A stretch of DNA of 64,000 bases from Novosphingobium aerophilum (GCF_014230305.1 NZ_JACLAU010000010.1:1-64000), one strand, 5' to 3'. Shown: positions 35,297 through 45,035, counted from the stretch's first letter. Numbers and translations are program-made. The notes: a model not told the origin generated them from the sequence alone.

Positions 35297-36541
35297 TCAG
35301 GCCCTCCCGAGACGCAGCCAGCGCCTTGCGCCGGAGCGGCCCTGGGCCCCGCCGGCCGGGCCGGACTTGAGCACGCGGCGGCGGAACAACTGGGCGCCGA
35401 ACCGCACGAACAGGGTCACCCACAGCGCCTGCCAGGCCAGCGCCAGCAGGTGCGGGGCCAGGCCCGGCTCCATCGCAGCGCGCGCCAGCATGGTGAAGGG
35501 GCTGCTGAACGGCACGATCTGGGCCGTGCGCGCCATCCACGAATCGGGCGCGCCCACCGCGGCCGTGGCGAAGAAGAACACCAGCAGTTGCAGCATGGTC
35601 ACCGGCATCGACAGCGTCTGCACCTCGCGCACGGTCGAGGCCATCGATCCGATCGTCAGGAACACCGCGCCCAGCAGCAGATAGGCCATGGCGAAATAGG
35701 CCACGCCCAGCGCCAGGAAGGCTGGCCAGCCGACCGCCGGCGCGGCCAGCTCGGCCAGGCTATGCCCGCCGCCCAGCAGGACCCCGCCCGCGGCCAGGCC
35801 CCAGACCGCGATGCCGACGAAGGACACCGCGAGCATGGCGAACAGCTTGCCCAGGAACACCGCGTCCATCGGGATGGCGGCGGCCAGGATCTCGATGATC
35901 TTGTTGGCCTTCTCCTCGACCAGGTTGGACAGGACCATCCCGGCGAGGAGCATGGTGAGCAGGAACAGCACGGTCTGGCCGAGCTGAGCCGTGCGCATGC
36001 GGGCGATCTTGTTGGTTCCGGACGGCACCGCCACCGGGGCCAGGGTCACCTTGGGCATGGCCCGCGGCCGGGTGTCGAGGGCGGCGGCGGCGATCAGCCG
36101 CACCGGCACCTGCTGCGCTTCCACCATGCCGGCCGACCCGGTCAGGACCGGATGCTCGGGCGTGCCGCTCAGCACCGCGTCCACCGCGCCGCGCTGTCCC
36201 GCCAGGGTTGCGGCCGGGGCCTCGCCGGGCTGGGCGCGCAGGGGCACGAGTTCGGGCAGCAGGCGATCGAGCTCGCCATCGATCCGCCGCGCCGCCGCGG
36301 TCATCGCCGCAGTGTCGGCCGGGGCCATGGCCACGCCCAGCCGCGGCCGGCCGGCGTTCTGCTCCACCTGCTGGCCCACGCTGCTGGCCAGCGCGCTGAC
36401 CGCCAGCATGAACAGCGGGCCGATCAGGAAGGCCAGGAAGCTGCGCGAGAACAGCACGGCGGAAAAGTCGCGCCGGGCGACCACCAGGGCGGCGGACAGG
36501 GCGGTCAGGCGGCCGCCGGACCGGTCGGGGGTCGTGGTCAT
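35297..36541 (-). CDS. ABC transporter permease (NatB-like, ABC-2 type)
   Basis: A 414-residue ABC-2 permease. One N-terminal helix (SRSFLAFLIGPLFMLAVSAL) is followed by a periplasmic domain of about 180 residues. Five or six more helices begin with LGQTVLFLLTMLLAGMVLSN, then VEEKANKIIEILAAAIPMD, the conserved ABC2_membrane_3 segment. The C-terminus is basic. It overlaps the ATPase gene by 4 bases (ATGA), so the pair forms one operon. NatAB relatives export sodium; the substrate here is not determined. Confidence 0.9.
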   Translation of the reverse strand: MTTTPDRSGGRLTALSAALVVARRDFSAVLFSRSFLAFLIGPLFMLAVSALASSVGQQVEQNAGRPRLGVAMAPADTAAMTAAARRIDGELDRLLPELVPLRAQPGEAPAATLAGQRGAVDAVLSGTPEHPVLTGSAGMVEAQQVPVRLIAAAALDTRPRAMPKVTLAPVAVPSGTNKIARMRTAQLGQTVLFLLTMLLAGMVLSNLVEEKANKIIEILAAAIPMDAVFLGKLFAMLAVSFVGIAVWGLAAGGVLLGGGHSLAELAAPAVGWPAFLALGVAYFAMAYLLLGAVFLTIGSMASTVREVQTLSMPVTMLQLLVFFFATAAVGAPDSWMARTAQIVPFSSPFTMLARAAMEPGLAPHLLALAWQALWVTLFVRFGAQLFRRRVLKSGPAGGAQGRSGARRWLRLGRA

Positions 36542-37572
36542 CGGGCCCGCTCCTCTTCGGGGTTGGCGTCCAGCGCGCGCGCCGCGGCCTCGCCGGCGAT
36601 GGCGACGAAGGCATCGTGCAGCCCGGCGCGCTCGATCGACAGCGAAAGGATCCCCGCCTCGCCCTGGATCAGCGCGCGCAGCAGCGGCTCGATCCCGCTT
36701 TCGGGCAGGGGGAAGTAGAAGAAGCTGGATCCGTCGAGCTTGCGGTCATGCCGCGCATCGGCGGGCAGGGCCGCGCGCCAGGCACCCTCGGCGGCGCGCG
36801 TCTCCAGCCGCACCTGCGGGCGGATCCGGTCGCGCGCCAGGTCCACCGGCCCGGCGAAGGGCACCTTGCCCCCGGCGATGATCGCGATCCGGTCACACAG
36901 CCGCTCGGCATGGGCGATCACGTGGGTGGAAAAGATCACCGTGGTGCCGCGCTCGGCCAGACCGCGCATCATCTTCTCGAGCTTGCCCTGGTTGAGCGCG
37001 TCGAGCCCGGAGAAGGGCTCGTCGAAGATCACCAGCCGCGGCTCGTGGACCAGGCAGGCCAGGATCTGGACCTGCTGCGCCATGCCCTTCGACATCTGGC
37101 GGATCTGCCGGTCGGCGGCATAGCCCAGGCCATGCTCCTCCAGCAGCAGCTTGCCGCGGCGCCGGCCCTCGGCCAGCGGCAGCCCGCGCAGCGCGCCGAC
37201 GAAGGCGATCGCCTCGTGCGCCTTCATCGCCGGATAGAGCCCGCGCTCCTCGGGCAGGTAGCCGATCGCATGGGCCACGTCGTGCGGCCGCTCGGCGCCC
37301 AGCACGCGGCGCACCCCCTCGTCGGGATCGATGATCCCCAGCAGCATGCGCAGCGTGGTGGTCTTGCCCGCCCCGTTGGGGCCCAGCACGCCATAGATCG
37401 CGCCTTCGGGCACGGTCAGGTCCACCCCGTCGACCGCGGTGAAGCCGTCGAACCGCTTGACCAGCCCGCGCGCCTCGATCGCCAGCGGCCGATCGGTTGC
37501 GGCGCCAGCCGGGACGGGTTGCGAATCAGGCGCGTTGCCCGCTGCCTGCCAATTGCCTAGGTCCATCTTCAT
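36538..37572 (-). CDS. ABC transporter ATP-binding protein (NatA-like)
   Basis: A 344-residue ATPase partner of the downstream permease. A Pro/Ala-rich leader of about 28 residues precedes the ABC domain. Walker A is GPNGAGKTTTLRM, the Q-loop region is GYLPEERGLYPAM, the signature is the divergent MSKGMAQQVQILA, and Walker B is RLVIFDEPFSGLD. The His switch is in FSTHVI. The C-terminal 100 residues form a DUF4162-like domain. The start is ATG at 37572; ATG at 37566 is also possible. The first codons form one arm of a 19-base inverted repeat with the leader of the divergent queG gene, which is unusual. Confidence 0.92.
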   Translation of the reverse strand: MKMDLGNWQAAGNAPDSQPVPAGAATDRPLAIEARGLVKRFDGFTAVDGVDLTVPEGAIYGVLGPNGAGKTTTLRMLLGIIDPDEGVRRVLGAERPHDVAHAIGYLPEERGLYPAMKAHEAIAFVGALRGLPLAEGRRRGKLLLEEHGLGYAADRQIRQMSKGMAQQVQILACLVHEPRLVIFDEPFSGLDALNQGKLEKMMRGLAERGTTVIFSTHVIAHAERLCDRIAIIAGGKVPFAGPVDLARDRIRPQVRLETRAAEGAWRAALPADARHDRKLDGSSFFYFPLPESGIEPLLRALIQGEAGILSLSIERAGLHDAFVAIAGEAAARALDANPEEERAR

Positions 37573-37617
37573 CGGTGTGCCCTGCTAAGCCCCGCGTGTG
37601 AAGATGGACCTAAGCAG
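37553..37617. promoter_or_regulatory. Inverted repeat joining the starts of the ABC operon and queG
   Basis: The left arm 37553-37571 (TTGCCTAGGTCCATCTTCA) and the right arm 37599-37617 (TGAAGATGGACCTAAGCAG) are reverse complements at 17 of 19 positions, including 14 consecutive bases. The centre is 27 bases. The left arm is the first codons of the ABC ATPase gene (Met-Lys-Met-Asp-Leu on the minus strand). The right arm reads GTG AAG ATG GAC CTA on the plus strand and stops at TAA five codons later, 12 bases before the queG ATG. It may be a shared operator, a cruciform, or a duplicated start region. Confidence 0.7.
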
Positions 37618-37637
37618 TCTTGGTTAACGATCCGGTC

Positions 37638-38687
37638 ATGACCGACCTGCTCGCCGCGCTGCGCGCCGAAGCCGCGCGCCTGGGCTTTGCCGCCTGCGGG
37701 ATCGCTCCGGCGGCCGAACCCGGGCAGGCGGCCCTGCGCCTGCGCGAATGGCTCGATGCCGGGATGCACGGGCAGATGGACTGGATGGAGCAGCGCTTCG
37801 ATCACCGCCGCGGCCCGCAGGCGCTGTGGCCCGAGGCGCGCAGCGTGATCGCCCTGGGGATGAGCTATGCCCCGGCGGACGATCCGCTCGCCCTGGCCGA
37901 CCATCCCGATCGCGCGCGCATTTCGGTCTATGCGCGGGGCGCGGACTATCACGACACGGTCAAGAAGGCGCTGAAGGCCCTGGCCCGCTGGCTGGTCGAC
38001 GCTGCGCAGCGACAGGGGCTGGGCCCGGTCGGGGTCAAGGTCTTCGTCGATACCGCCCCGGTCATGGAAAAGCCGCTGGGGCAGGCGGCGGGACTGGGCT
38101 GGCAGGGCAAGCACACCAACCTGGTCAGCCGCGAACACGGCTCATGGCTGTTCCTCGGCGCGATCTACACCACGCTGGACCTGCCCGCCCAGGCTCCGGC
38201 GCGCGATCGCTGCGGCTCGTGCGAGGCCTGCCAGCGGGCCTGCCCGACCCAGGCCTTCCCGGCCCCCTACCGGCTCGATGCGCGGCGCTGCATTTCCTAC
38301 CTGACGATCGAGCACAAGGGCCCCGTGGCCGAGGAATTCCGCGCCGCCCTGGGCAACCGCATCTATGGCTGCGACGATTGCCTGGCGGTCTGCCCATGGA
38401 ACAAGTTCGCCCAGAGCGCGGCGGCCCTGCGCGCCTTCCTGCCCCGGGCCGAACTGGCCGCGCCGAAGCTGGCCGATCTGCTGGCGCTGGACGATGCCGC
38501 CTTCCGCCGCCTGTTCTCCGGTTCGCCGATCAAGCGCATCGGGCGCGACCGCTTCGTCCGCAACTGCCTCTATGCCGCGGGCAACAGCGGCGATGCCGGG
38601 CTGGTCGGCCCGGTGCAGGCGCTGCTCGACGATCCGGACGAGGCCGTGGCCGACGCCGCGCGGTGGGCCTTGGCGCGGTTGCGGTAA
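37638..38687 (+). CDS. queG: Epoxyqueuosine reductase QueG
   Basis: A cobalamin- and iron-sulfur-dependent enzyme (349 aa) for the last step of queuosine synthesis in tRNA. The QueG-specific N-terminus ([23 protein letters not shown]) precedes [21 protein letters not shown]. Two [4Fe-4S] ferredoxin motifs follow: [16 protein letters not shown] and [18 protein letters not shown]-like C-terminal region ends the protein. The start is ATG at 37638. It is divergent from the ABC exporter across the inverted repeat. queF or tgt are not in this window. Confidence 0.95.
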   Translation: MTDLLAALRAEAARLGFAACGIAPAAEPGQAALRLREWLDAGMHGQMDWMEQRFDHRRGPQALWPEARSVIALGMSYAPADDPLALADHPDRARISVYARGADYHDTVKKALKALARWLVDAAQRQGLGPVGVKVFVDTAPVMEKPLGQAAGLGWQGKHTNLVSREHGSWLFLGAIYTTLDLPAQAPARDRCGSCEACQRACPTQAFPAPYRLDARRCISYLTIEHKGPVAEEFRAALGNRIYGCDDCLAVCPWNKFAQSAAALRAFLPRAELAAPKLADLLALDDAAFRRLFSGSPIKRIGRDRFVRNCLYAAGNSGDAGLVGPVQALLDDPDEAVADAARWALARLR

Positions 38688-38690
38688 GGC

Positions 38691-38845
38691 GGTTCGCGCA
38701 GGGGGCGCAAAGGCGCGAAGAGGTGGCGCCCGGACTTCCGCGAATCGGCCCAAACCGATCATGACGATTGCTCCGACCGCCTGCTCCGCCGGGGAGCTTC
38801 GCCTCAGTCACGCCACCTTTGCGCCTTCGCGCCTTTGCGCGAACC
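38691..38845. repeat. Inverted pair of GCGCAAAGGCG-type repeats
   Basis: The left copy at 38691-38728 begins GGTTCGCGCA, contains CGCAAAGGCGCGAAG and ends GGTGGCG. The right copy at 38811-38845 is closely related in reverse complement (CGCCACCTTTGCGCC, ending GCGCGAACC) with small rearrangements. The two flank about 80 unique bases between the convergent queG and FAD-oxidoreductase genes. Such elements are dispersed in alphaproteobacteria; they may end transcription from both sides. Confidence 0.7.
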
Positions 38846-38853
38846 GAAGCGGC

Positions 38854-40083
38854 TCAGGCTGGCACCAGGTCCTTGAGCGGCACCGAGGCATCGGCCAGGA
38901 CCGCGGGATCGATCACCGCCCCGGCCTCGACCAGCTTGCGGGCCTGGACATAGTCCTTGACCGCATTGACGCAGTCCATCGCGATCAGTCGTCCGCCCTT
39001 CAGATAGGCGACCGAGAACGAGCGCGCCTCCGGATCGCCGCGCATCACGCTCTGGTCGTAGCCGGCCGAGATCCCGGCGGTCTGCAGCTTGAGATCGTAC
39101 TGGTTGGACCAGAACCACGGGAACGCGCGATAGGGCTTGGCCTCGCCGCAGATCGCCTTGGCGACGCAGGCCGCCTGATCGTTGGCGTTCTGGACCGATT
39201 CGACCCGCATCACCAGACCGCCGGCATAGTCGCAGGCAAAGCTGGCGCAGTCGCCCACGGCATAGATGTCGGGCAGCGAGGTGCGGCAGAACTCGTCCAC
39301 CTCGACCCCGTTGCCCCCGGCGGCGCCGGCCGCGATCAGCGGGGCCACGGCGGGGACGATGCCGATGCCCACGATCACCGCATCGGCGGGGATCACGCTG
39401 CCGTCGGCCAGCTTGACCCCGCTGACGCGCCCCTCTCCGACCAGGCTGTCGACCGCCACCCCGGTGCGCAGATCGACCCCGTGAGCGCGATGCTCCTTTT
39501 CGTAGAAGGCGGACAATTCGGGCCCGGCGACGCGAGCCAGCACGCGGGGCATGGCCTCGAGCAGGGTGACCTGGCAGCCCAGCTTGGTCAGCACGGCGGC
39601 CGCTTCCAGCCCGATGTAGCCACCGCCGATGACCACGATGTGGCGCACCCCGCCGTCGATCTCGCCCATCAGCTGGTCGCAGTCGACGCGGGTGCGCACC
39701 GCGTGGACCCCGGCCAGGTCGGCCCCGGCGCAGGTCAGTTGGCGGGGATCGCCGCCCGTCGCCCAGATCAGCTTGCCATAGGGGAAGGTGCCGCCATCCG
39801 ACAGGGTCAGGGTCTTGGCCGCGGGATCGACCGCGGTGACCTCGACCCCCAGCTTCAACGCCACGTCCTTTTCGCCCCAGAACTGCGGCGGGCGGATGTA
39901 GAGCCGGTCGAAGGTCTTCTCGCGGGCGAAGTATTCCTTGGACAGCGGCGGGCGTTCATAGGGCGGCTCGCTTTCGCGGCCGATCATCGTCACCGTGCCG
40001 GTGAAGCCCGCCTGGCGCAGCACCAGCGCGGCCTGGGCCCCGGCATGCCCGGCCCCGACGATGACGACATCCGCTCCGCTCAT
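38854..40083 (-). CDS. FAD-dependent NAD(P)H oxidoreductase (ferredoxin-reductase type)
   Basis: A 409-residue flavoprotein of the ferredoxin/rubredoxin/putidaredoxin reductase type. The FAD-binding motif is [21 protein letters not shown] at the N-terminus. The NAD-binding motif is [19 protein letters not shown] near 150, and the second FAD motif is [11 protein letters not shown] near 275. The C-terminal reductase domain has [17 protein letters not shown]. Such enzymes feed electrons to a [2Fe-2S] ferredoxin, often for a cytochrome P450 or an aromatic dioxygenase. No ferredoxin or oxygenase gene is adjacent, so the partner is unknown. The start at 40083 has an AGAGGGA site. Confidence 0.9.
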   Translation of the reverse strand: MSGADVVIVGAGHAGAQAALVLRQAGFTGTVTMIGRESEPPYERPPLSKEYFAREKTFDRLYIRPPQFWGEKDVALKLGVEVTAVDPAAKTLTLSDGGTFPYGKLIWATGGDPRQLTCAGADLAGVHAVRTRVDCDQLMGEIDGGVRHIVVIGGGYIGLEAAAVLTKLGCQVTLLEAMPRVLARVAGPELSAFYEKEHRAHGVDLRTGVAVDSLVGEGRVSGVKLADGSVIPADAVIVGIGIVPAVAPLIAAGAAGGNGVEVDEFCRTSLPDIYAVGDCASFACDYAGGLVMRVESVQNANDQAACVAKAICGEAKPYRAFPWFWSNQYDLKLQTAGISAGYDQSVMRGDPEARSFSVAYLKGGRLIAMDCVNAVKDYVQARKLVEAGAVIDPAVLADASVPLKDLVPA

Positions 40084-40214
40084 GATTCGATCCCTCTTCC
40101 GCCACGCGTGCTGGTGCACGCGCTTGGCGAAATCGGCCGTCCCGTCAAGCGGCTACGCGCGCAATCCGGGCGCCATAGCGGGCCGGCGCCGATTCCACGC
40201 CAGGGGAACAGACG

Positions 40215-40622
40215 TCAGATCGAGACCTGCGCCTCGCGCCCGTCGCCCTGCGGCGCTGCGATGATGTCGCGGGTCACCTCGCCCTTGGCGACGGTGTTGG
40301 TCTTGGGATCGCCCACGGCGGTGCGGATTCCCGGGGCGGGGGTGCCGGCCCGGCCCAGTGTGCTCCGTTCGATCTCGCTGCGCGGGGCCGATCCGCCGAA
40401 CAGGGCGTCGAGCGTCTGCTGCTGGCTGTTGGCGTCGGTCGGGCGCGGGGCGCCGGGCTGCGGCGGGGTCAGCGCGAAGTCGGGCGGCACCACCAGCGGA
40501 GCCTGGCGCTGCACCGCGAACTCGTCGGGGCGCGCCCGGCTCAGCAAGCCGCCGCCCGATCCGCAGCCGGCGAGCAGCAGCGAGGTCCCGGCAAGGGTGA
40601 GGAGCGGGATGGACTTGCGCAT
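40215..40622 (-). CDS. DUF3035 family lipoprotein
   Basis: A 135-residue lipoprotein: the signal peptide is RKSIPLLTLAGTSLLLAGC with lipobox LAGC at about residue 20. The short mature part has the family-typical DEFAVQRQAPLVVPPDFALTPP and continues Pro/Gly/Thr-rich with low complexity. DUF3035 is found in Alphaproteobacteria next to lspA, as here (4 bases apart). Since LspA cleaves lipoprotein signal peptides, the neighbour relation is apt, but no specific role is known. Confidence 0.85.
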   Translation of the reverse strand: MRKSIPLLTLAGTSLLLAGCGSGGGLLSRARPDEFAVQRQAPLVVPPDFALTPPQPGAPRPTDANSQQQTLDALFGGSAPRSEIERSTLGRAGTPAPGIRTAVGDPKTNTVAKGEVTRDIIAAPQGDGREAQVSI

Positions 40623-40626
40623 GGTA

Positions 40627-41157
40627 TCAACTCTCCGAAGGCACGTGCCCGGCATCGCCGTCCACGTCGGCGCGCTTGTCGCGCGAAAGGAACGAGCGGG
40701 CAAGGATTATCAGGACGCCGATGCTGATCGCCGCATCGGCCAGGTTGAAGATCTGGAACGGGCGGAACTCGCCGAAGTGGAGGTCGGCATAGTCGACCAC
40801 GTAGCCCAGCACCGCCCGGTCGTGGATGTTGCCGAGCGCGCCGCCCAGCACCAGGCCCAGGGCCAGGCATTCGGGCCGCGTGCGTTCGCGCAGCAGCCAG
40901 ACCAGCACGGCGGCGGCGATCAGTCCGGTCAGTCCGACCAGCAGCCAGCGGCTCTCCACCGAGGTCGCGCTGAGCAGCGAGAACGAGACGCCGAAGTTCA
41001 TCGCCCAGCGCAGGTCGAACACCGGCAGCAGATCGATCACGCCCAGCTCGGGCAGGCGCAGCGGGCCGATCATGGCGCGCTTGACCAGCTGATCGGCGCC
41101 ATAGACCAGCGCCGCGGCGATCAGCCCCGCCAGCCGATGCCGCCCGACCGGGGTCAA
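40627..41157 (-). CDS. lspA: Signal peptidase II
   Basis: The inner-membrane aspartyl protease (176 aa) that removes signal peptides from prolipoproteins. Four membrane helices are visible. The catalytic Asp motifs are GGALGNIHDRAVLGYVVDY and FNLADAAISIGVLI. The early conserved stretch is AMNFGVSFSLLS, where the typical Asn-x-Gly-x-Ala/Ser-Phe appears. The start is unusual: TTG at 41157 within a TTGA overlap with the ileS stop, implying translation by re-initiation after ileS. The family begins at this point and no ATG or GTG is available. Confidence 0.92.
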   Translation of the reverse strand: MTPVGRHRLAGLIAAALVYGADQLVKRAMIGPLRLPELGVIDLLPVFDLRWAMNFGVSFSLLSATSVESRWLLVGLTGLIAAAVLVWLLRERTRPECLALGLVLGGALGNIHDRAVLGYVVDYADLHFGEFRPFQIFNLADAAISIGVLIILARSFLSRDKRADVDGDAGHVPSES

Positions 41158-44003
41158 GCCCCGGCGCCCATGGCCGCGTCCTGCGCCGCGACCACGTCCT
41201 CGCAGCGGCCGCACAGCGCGCCATCCTCGGCCACTTCGGGCAGGTGGCGCCAGCAGCGCCCGCACTTGGCATCGGTGGTGGGAGTGACGGTCACGGCCTC
41301 GCCCTGCCCGGGCGACACTGTCGCGGTGATGAACAGCTCGGCCAGGTCCGCCGCGGACACGTCGGCGGGCGCCCCGGCGGGCAGGGTGACCGCGGCGGCC
41401 AGGCTCGATCCGATCACCTTGTCGCGGCGCAGCGGCTCGATCGCTTCGGTCACCTGCTCGCGCAGCGCGCGCAAAGCGCCGTAGCGCTCGCCCAGGGCCG
41501 GGTCGTGCCAGTCGGCGGGCAGGGGGTGCAGCTCTTCCAGGTGGACGCTGCCGCGGTCCGGGAAGCGGCTGGCCCAGACCTCCTCGGCGGTGAACACCAG
41601 CACCGGCGCGGCATAGCGGATCAGCGCCTGGAACAGCACGTCCAGCACGGTGCGGTAGGCCCGGCGCTTGGGATCGGACGGCGCGTCGCAGTACAGGCAA
41701 TCCTTGCGGATGTCGAAGAAGAAGGCCGACAGGTCCTCGTTGCAGAAGTCGACCAGCAGCCGGGTATAGCCGTTGAAGTCGAAATCGGCGATCGCCTGGC
41801 GCAGCGCGGCGTCCAGCTCGCTCAGCCGGTGCAGGACATAGCGTTCCAGCTCGGGCATGGTCGCCGGCTCGATGCCCTCGCTCGCCCAGTCGAACCCGTC
41901 GAGCGCGCCCAGCAGATAGCGGAAGGTGTTGCGCAGCTTGCGGTACTGGTCGGCCACGCCCTTCAGGATCTCGTCGCCGATGCGGTGGTCCTCGGTGTAG
42001 TCGACCGACAGGGCCCACAGCCGGACGATGTCCGCGCCATAGGTCTCCATCACCTTCAGCGGATCAACCGTGTTGCCCAGCGACTTGGACATCTTCATGC
42101 CCTTGGCGTCCATCGTGAAGCCATGGGTCAGGACCGCCTTGTAGGGCGCCCGCCCCCGCGTCGCGCAGGCTTCCAGCAGCGAGGACTGGAACCAGCCGCG
42201 ATGCTGGTCGGATCCTTCCAGATAGAGGTCGGCCGGCCAGGTCAGTTCGGGCCAGCGCCCGCTTTCCAGCACGAAGGCATGGGTCGATCCCGAATCGAAC
42301 CACACGTCGAGAATGTCGGTGACCCGCTCATAGTCTTCGACGCGGTACTGGTCGCCGAGCAGGGCCGGTGCATTGTCGTCGCACCACGCGTCCACCCCCT
42401 TGGCATGGACCGCCGCGACGATGCGGGCGTTGACTGCCGGATCGACCAGGTACTGCCCGGTCTTGCGGTTCACGAACAGGGTGATCGGCACGCCCCAGGC
42501 GCGCTGGCGGGAGAGCACCCAGTCCGGGCGCCCTTCCACCATCGAACGGATCCGGTTGCGGCCCTTTTCCGGGACGAAGCGGGTGTCGTCGATGGCCTGC
42601 AGCGCGGTCTGGCGCAGCGTGGTGCCGGCGCCCTCCAGTTCGCGCATGGCCTTCTCGATCTCGTCCAGGTGCTCGCCCTCGGGATCGATGTGCTTGTCCA
42701 TCGGCACGAACCACTGCGGGGTGCAGCGGTAGATCACCTTGGCCTTGGACCGCCAGGAATGCGGATAGGAATGCCGGTAATCGGCCGAGGCGGCTACCAA
42801 CCCGCCGGCCTCGCGCAGGGCCGAGCAGATCGGCCCGTCGGGGGCGTTGAACTTCGGATTGATGACGGAGCCCTCGCCGCCCAGCCACGGCCAGTCGGCG
42901 CGGTACCGGCCATCCCCCTCGACCGCGAAGACCGGATCGATCTTGTTGGCCTTGCACAGGATGAAGTCATCCTCGCCATGGTCGGGCGCCATGTGGACGA
43001 AGCCGGTGCCCGAATCGACCGTGACGAATTCACCGCTGAGCAGCGGGCGCAGCGTGGCGAAGAACCCGCCCAGCGCGTGCATCGGGTGGCGCACCCTGGT
43101 GCCGGCCAGCGAGGCGCCCTTGATGAAGAAGTGCAGGTCGTGGGTCTCGTGGCCGATCCGGCGGACGAATTCCTGCACCAGCGGTTCGGCGATCAGGTAC
43201 CGCCGCCCGCCGGTCTCGATCAGGTGGTAATCGATGTGCGGGCCATAGGCGACCGCCTGGTTGACCGGGATGGTCCAGGGCGTGGTGGTCCAGATCACCA
43301 CGTGGGCGCCGATCAGGTCGGCATCGGGCGCCTCGACGATTTCGAAGGCGACGTCGATCTGGGTGGACACGATGTCCTCGTATTCCACCTCGGCCTCGGC
43401 CAGGGCGGTCTTTTCCACCGGGCTCCACATCACCGGCTTGGCGCCGCGATAGAGCTGGCCGCTTTCCGCGAACTTCAGCAGCTCGCCGACGATGGTCGCC
43501 TCGGCCTGGAAGTCCATGGTGAGGTAGGGATTGTCCCAGTCCCCGTTGATCCCCAGCCGCTTGAGCTGCTCGCGCTGGGTGTTCACCCACTTCTGGGCAT
43601 AGGCGCGGCATTCGGCGCGGAATTCGGCGGCGGGCACCTCGTCCTTGTTGCGCTTCTGCTTGCGGTACTCCTCCTCGACCTTCCATTCGATCGGCAGGCC
43701 GTGGCAGTCCCAGCCGGGCACATAGGGCGCGTCCTTGCCCAGCAAGGACTGGGTCCGCACGACCATGTCCTTGAGGATGTGGTTCAGCGCGTGGCCGACA
43801 TGGATGTCGCCATTGGCATAGGGCGGGCCATCGTGGAGGATGAACTTGTCCCGCCCGGCCCGGGCCGCGCGCAACTGGCCGTACAGGCCCTGGTCCTGCC
43901 AGCGCGCGAGAATGCCCGGCTCCTTCTGGGGCAGGCCGGCCTTCATCGGGAAATCGGTCTTCGGCAGGAAGACGGTCGATCTGTAGTCGCGCTGTTCGGT
44001 CAT
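41154..44003 (-). CDS. ileS: Isoleucyl-tRNA synthetase
   Basis: A class I aminoacyl-tRNA synthetase (949 aa) charging tRNA-Ile. The HIGH-type motif is DGPPYANGDIHVGHALNH near residue 60. The editing domain includes WTTTPWTIPVNQA. KMSKS is present exactly (GMKMSKSLGN) near 620. The C-terminal zinc-binding region has CGRCWRHLP and CGRCEDVV. The start is at MTEQRDYRST (44003); a longer in-frame extension upstream is not conserved. lspA follows by a stop-start overlap, the classical ribF-ileS-lspA order. Confidence 0.97.
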   Translation of the reverse strand: MTEQRDYRSTVFLPKTDFPMKAGLPQKEPGILARWQDQGLYGQLRAARAGRDKFILHDGPPYANGDIHVGHALNHILKDMVVRTQSLLGKDAPYVPGWDCHGLPIEWKVEEEYRKQKRNKDEVPAAEFRAECRAYAQKWVNTQREQLKRLGINGDWDNPYLTMDFQAEATIVGELLKFAESGQLYRGAKPVMWSPVEKTALAEAEVEYEDIVSTQIDVAFEIVEAPDADLIGAHVVIWTTTPWTIPVNQAVAYGPHIDYHLIETGGRRYLIAEPLVQEFVRRIGHETHDLHFFIKGASLAGTRVRHPMHALGGFFATLRPLLSGEFVTVDSGTGFVHMAPDHGEDDFILCKANKIDPVFAVEGDGRYRADWPWLGGEGSVINPKFNAPDGPICSALREAGGLVAASADYRHSYPHSWRSKAKVIYRCTPQWFVPMDKHIDPEGEHLDEIEKAMRELEGAGTTLRQTALQAIDDTRFVPEKGRNRIRSMVEGRPDWVLSRQRAWGVPITLFVNRKTGQYLVDPAVNARIVAAVHAKGVDAWCDDNAPALLGDQYRVEDYERVTDILDVWFDSGSTHAFVLESGRWPELTWPADLYLEGSDQHRGWFQSSLLEACATRGRAPYKAVLTHGFTMDAKGMKMSKSLGNTVDPLKVMETYGADIVRLWALSVDYTEDHRIGDEILKGVADQYRKLRNTFRYLLGALDGFDWASEGIEPATMPELERYVLHRLSELDAALRQAIADFDFNGYTRLLVDFCNEDLSAFFFDIRKDCLYCDAPSDPKRRAYRTVLDVLFQALIRYAAPVLVFTAEEVWASRFPDRGSVHLEELHPLPADWHDPALGERYGALRALREQVTEAIEPLRRDKVIGSSLAAAVTLPAGAPADVSAADLAELFITATVSPGQGEAVTVTPTTDAKCGRCWRHLPEVAEDGALCGRCEDVVAAQDAAMGAGA

Positions 44004-44100
44004 GATCGGCGGCCTTAGAACATTCGGCGAAAGAACGGGAACCGCTTTTTCGCAGGGACCGCTGCAACTCCGACAATCGCCTGTCGGGATTTGCCGCAGG

Positions 44101-45027
44101 TCAGGCGGTAAGCAGTTGCCGCGCCGCCGCACAGTCCGCCGCGATCGCGGCGGTCAGGGCCTCGAGCCCGTCGTATTTCGCCTCGGGCCGCAGGAAGGCG
44201 TGGAATTCCACGTCGATCACCTGGCCATAGAGGTCCTCGGCAAAGTCGAAGAAGTGCGGTTCGAGCAGCTCCTTGGGCGGATCGAAACTGGGCCGCACCC
44301 CCATGTTGGCGGCGCCGTTCAGCACCCGGCCGTCGGGCAGGCGGCCGCGCACCGCATAGATGCCGTAGCGCGGGCGCAGATAGTGCCCCATCGGCAGGTT
44401 GGCGGTGGGGAAGCCGATCGTGCGGCCCAGCTTGTCGCCGTGCTGCACCTCGCCGCGCACGGTGAAGGGGCGGGTCAGCAGCCGGGTGGCAGTGGCGCAG
44501 TCGCCAGCCTCGAGCGCGGCGCGGATGCGGGTCGAGGAAACCGGCTGGCCCTGGTCCAGCACCGGCCCGACCGTGCGCGCGGCGATGCCGTGGCGCGCGC
44601 CGGTTTCGGCCAGGACCGCCGTGGTGCCGCTGCGCGCCCGGCCGAAGGTGAAATCCTCGCCGGTGACCACGCCGGCCACGCCGAACCGCTCGTCCAGCAT
44701 CGCGGCGATCCATTCCGGACCGGTCATGGCGGCCACCGCCGCGTCGAAGTGGATCACCAGCATGGCCGCGGCGCCGGCGGCGCCGAACAGCGCCGCGCGC
44801 TGGTCCAGCGTGGTCAGGCGGAACCAGGGCGCGTCCGGCACGAAGAAGCGCTTGGGGTGCGGATCGAAGGTCGCGACGATCGCCGGCCGCCCCTCGGCCC
44901 TTGCCCAGCGCACCGCTTCGCCGACCACCGCCTGGTGGCCCAGGTGGAAGCCGTCGAAATTGCCCAGCGCCAGCACGGCGCCGCGCAGCTCGGCGGGGAA
45001 CGGTTCGCGGCTGTCGAGACGGATCAT
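44101..45027 (-). CDS. ribF: Bifunctional riboflavin kinase / FAD synthetase
   Basis: Phosphorylates riboflavin to FMN and adenylylates FMN to FAD (308 aa). The N-terminal nucleotidyltransferase motif is ALGNFDGFHLGHQAVV (about 20-35), with FDPHPKRFF, FTFGRARSG and SSTRIRAALEAGD. The C-terminal flavokinase domain begins near 185 with GRTIGFPTANL, then NMGVRPSF and VEFHAFLRPEAKYDG. The same-frame reading continues upstream into folA DNA, but homology begins at the ATG at 45027. It lies 97 bases before ileS. Confidence 0.95.
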   Translation of the reverse strand: MIRLDSREPFPAELRGAVLALGNFDGFHLGHQAVVGEAVRWARAEGRPAIVATFDPHPKRFFVPDAPWFRLTTLDQRAALFGAAGAAAMLVIHFDAAVAAMTGPEWIAAMLDERFGVAGVVTGEDFTFGRARSGTTAVLAETGARHGIAARTVGPVLDQGQPVSSTRIRAALEAGDCATATRLLTRPFTVRGEVQHGDKLGRTIGFPTANLPMGHYLRPRYGIYAVRGRLPDGRVLNGAANMGVRPSFDPPKELLEPHFFDFAEDLYGQVIDVEFHAFLRPEAKYDGLEALTAAIAADCAAARQLLTA

Positions 45028-45035
45028 CGCGGCGC

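Noticed and set aside
41244..44018. 924-codon open frame on the plus strand
   Set aside because: It is the complement of ileS; no recognisable protein family and shadow-type composition.
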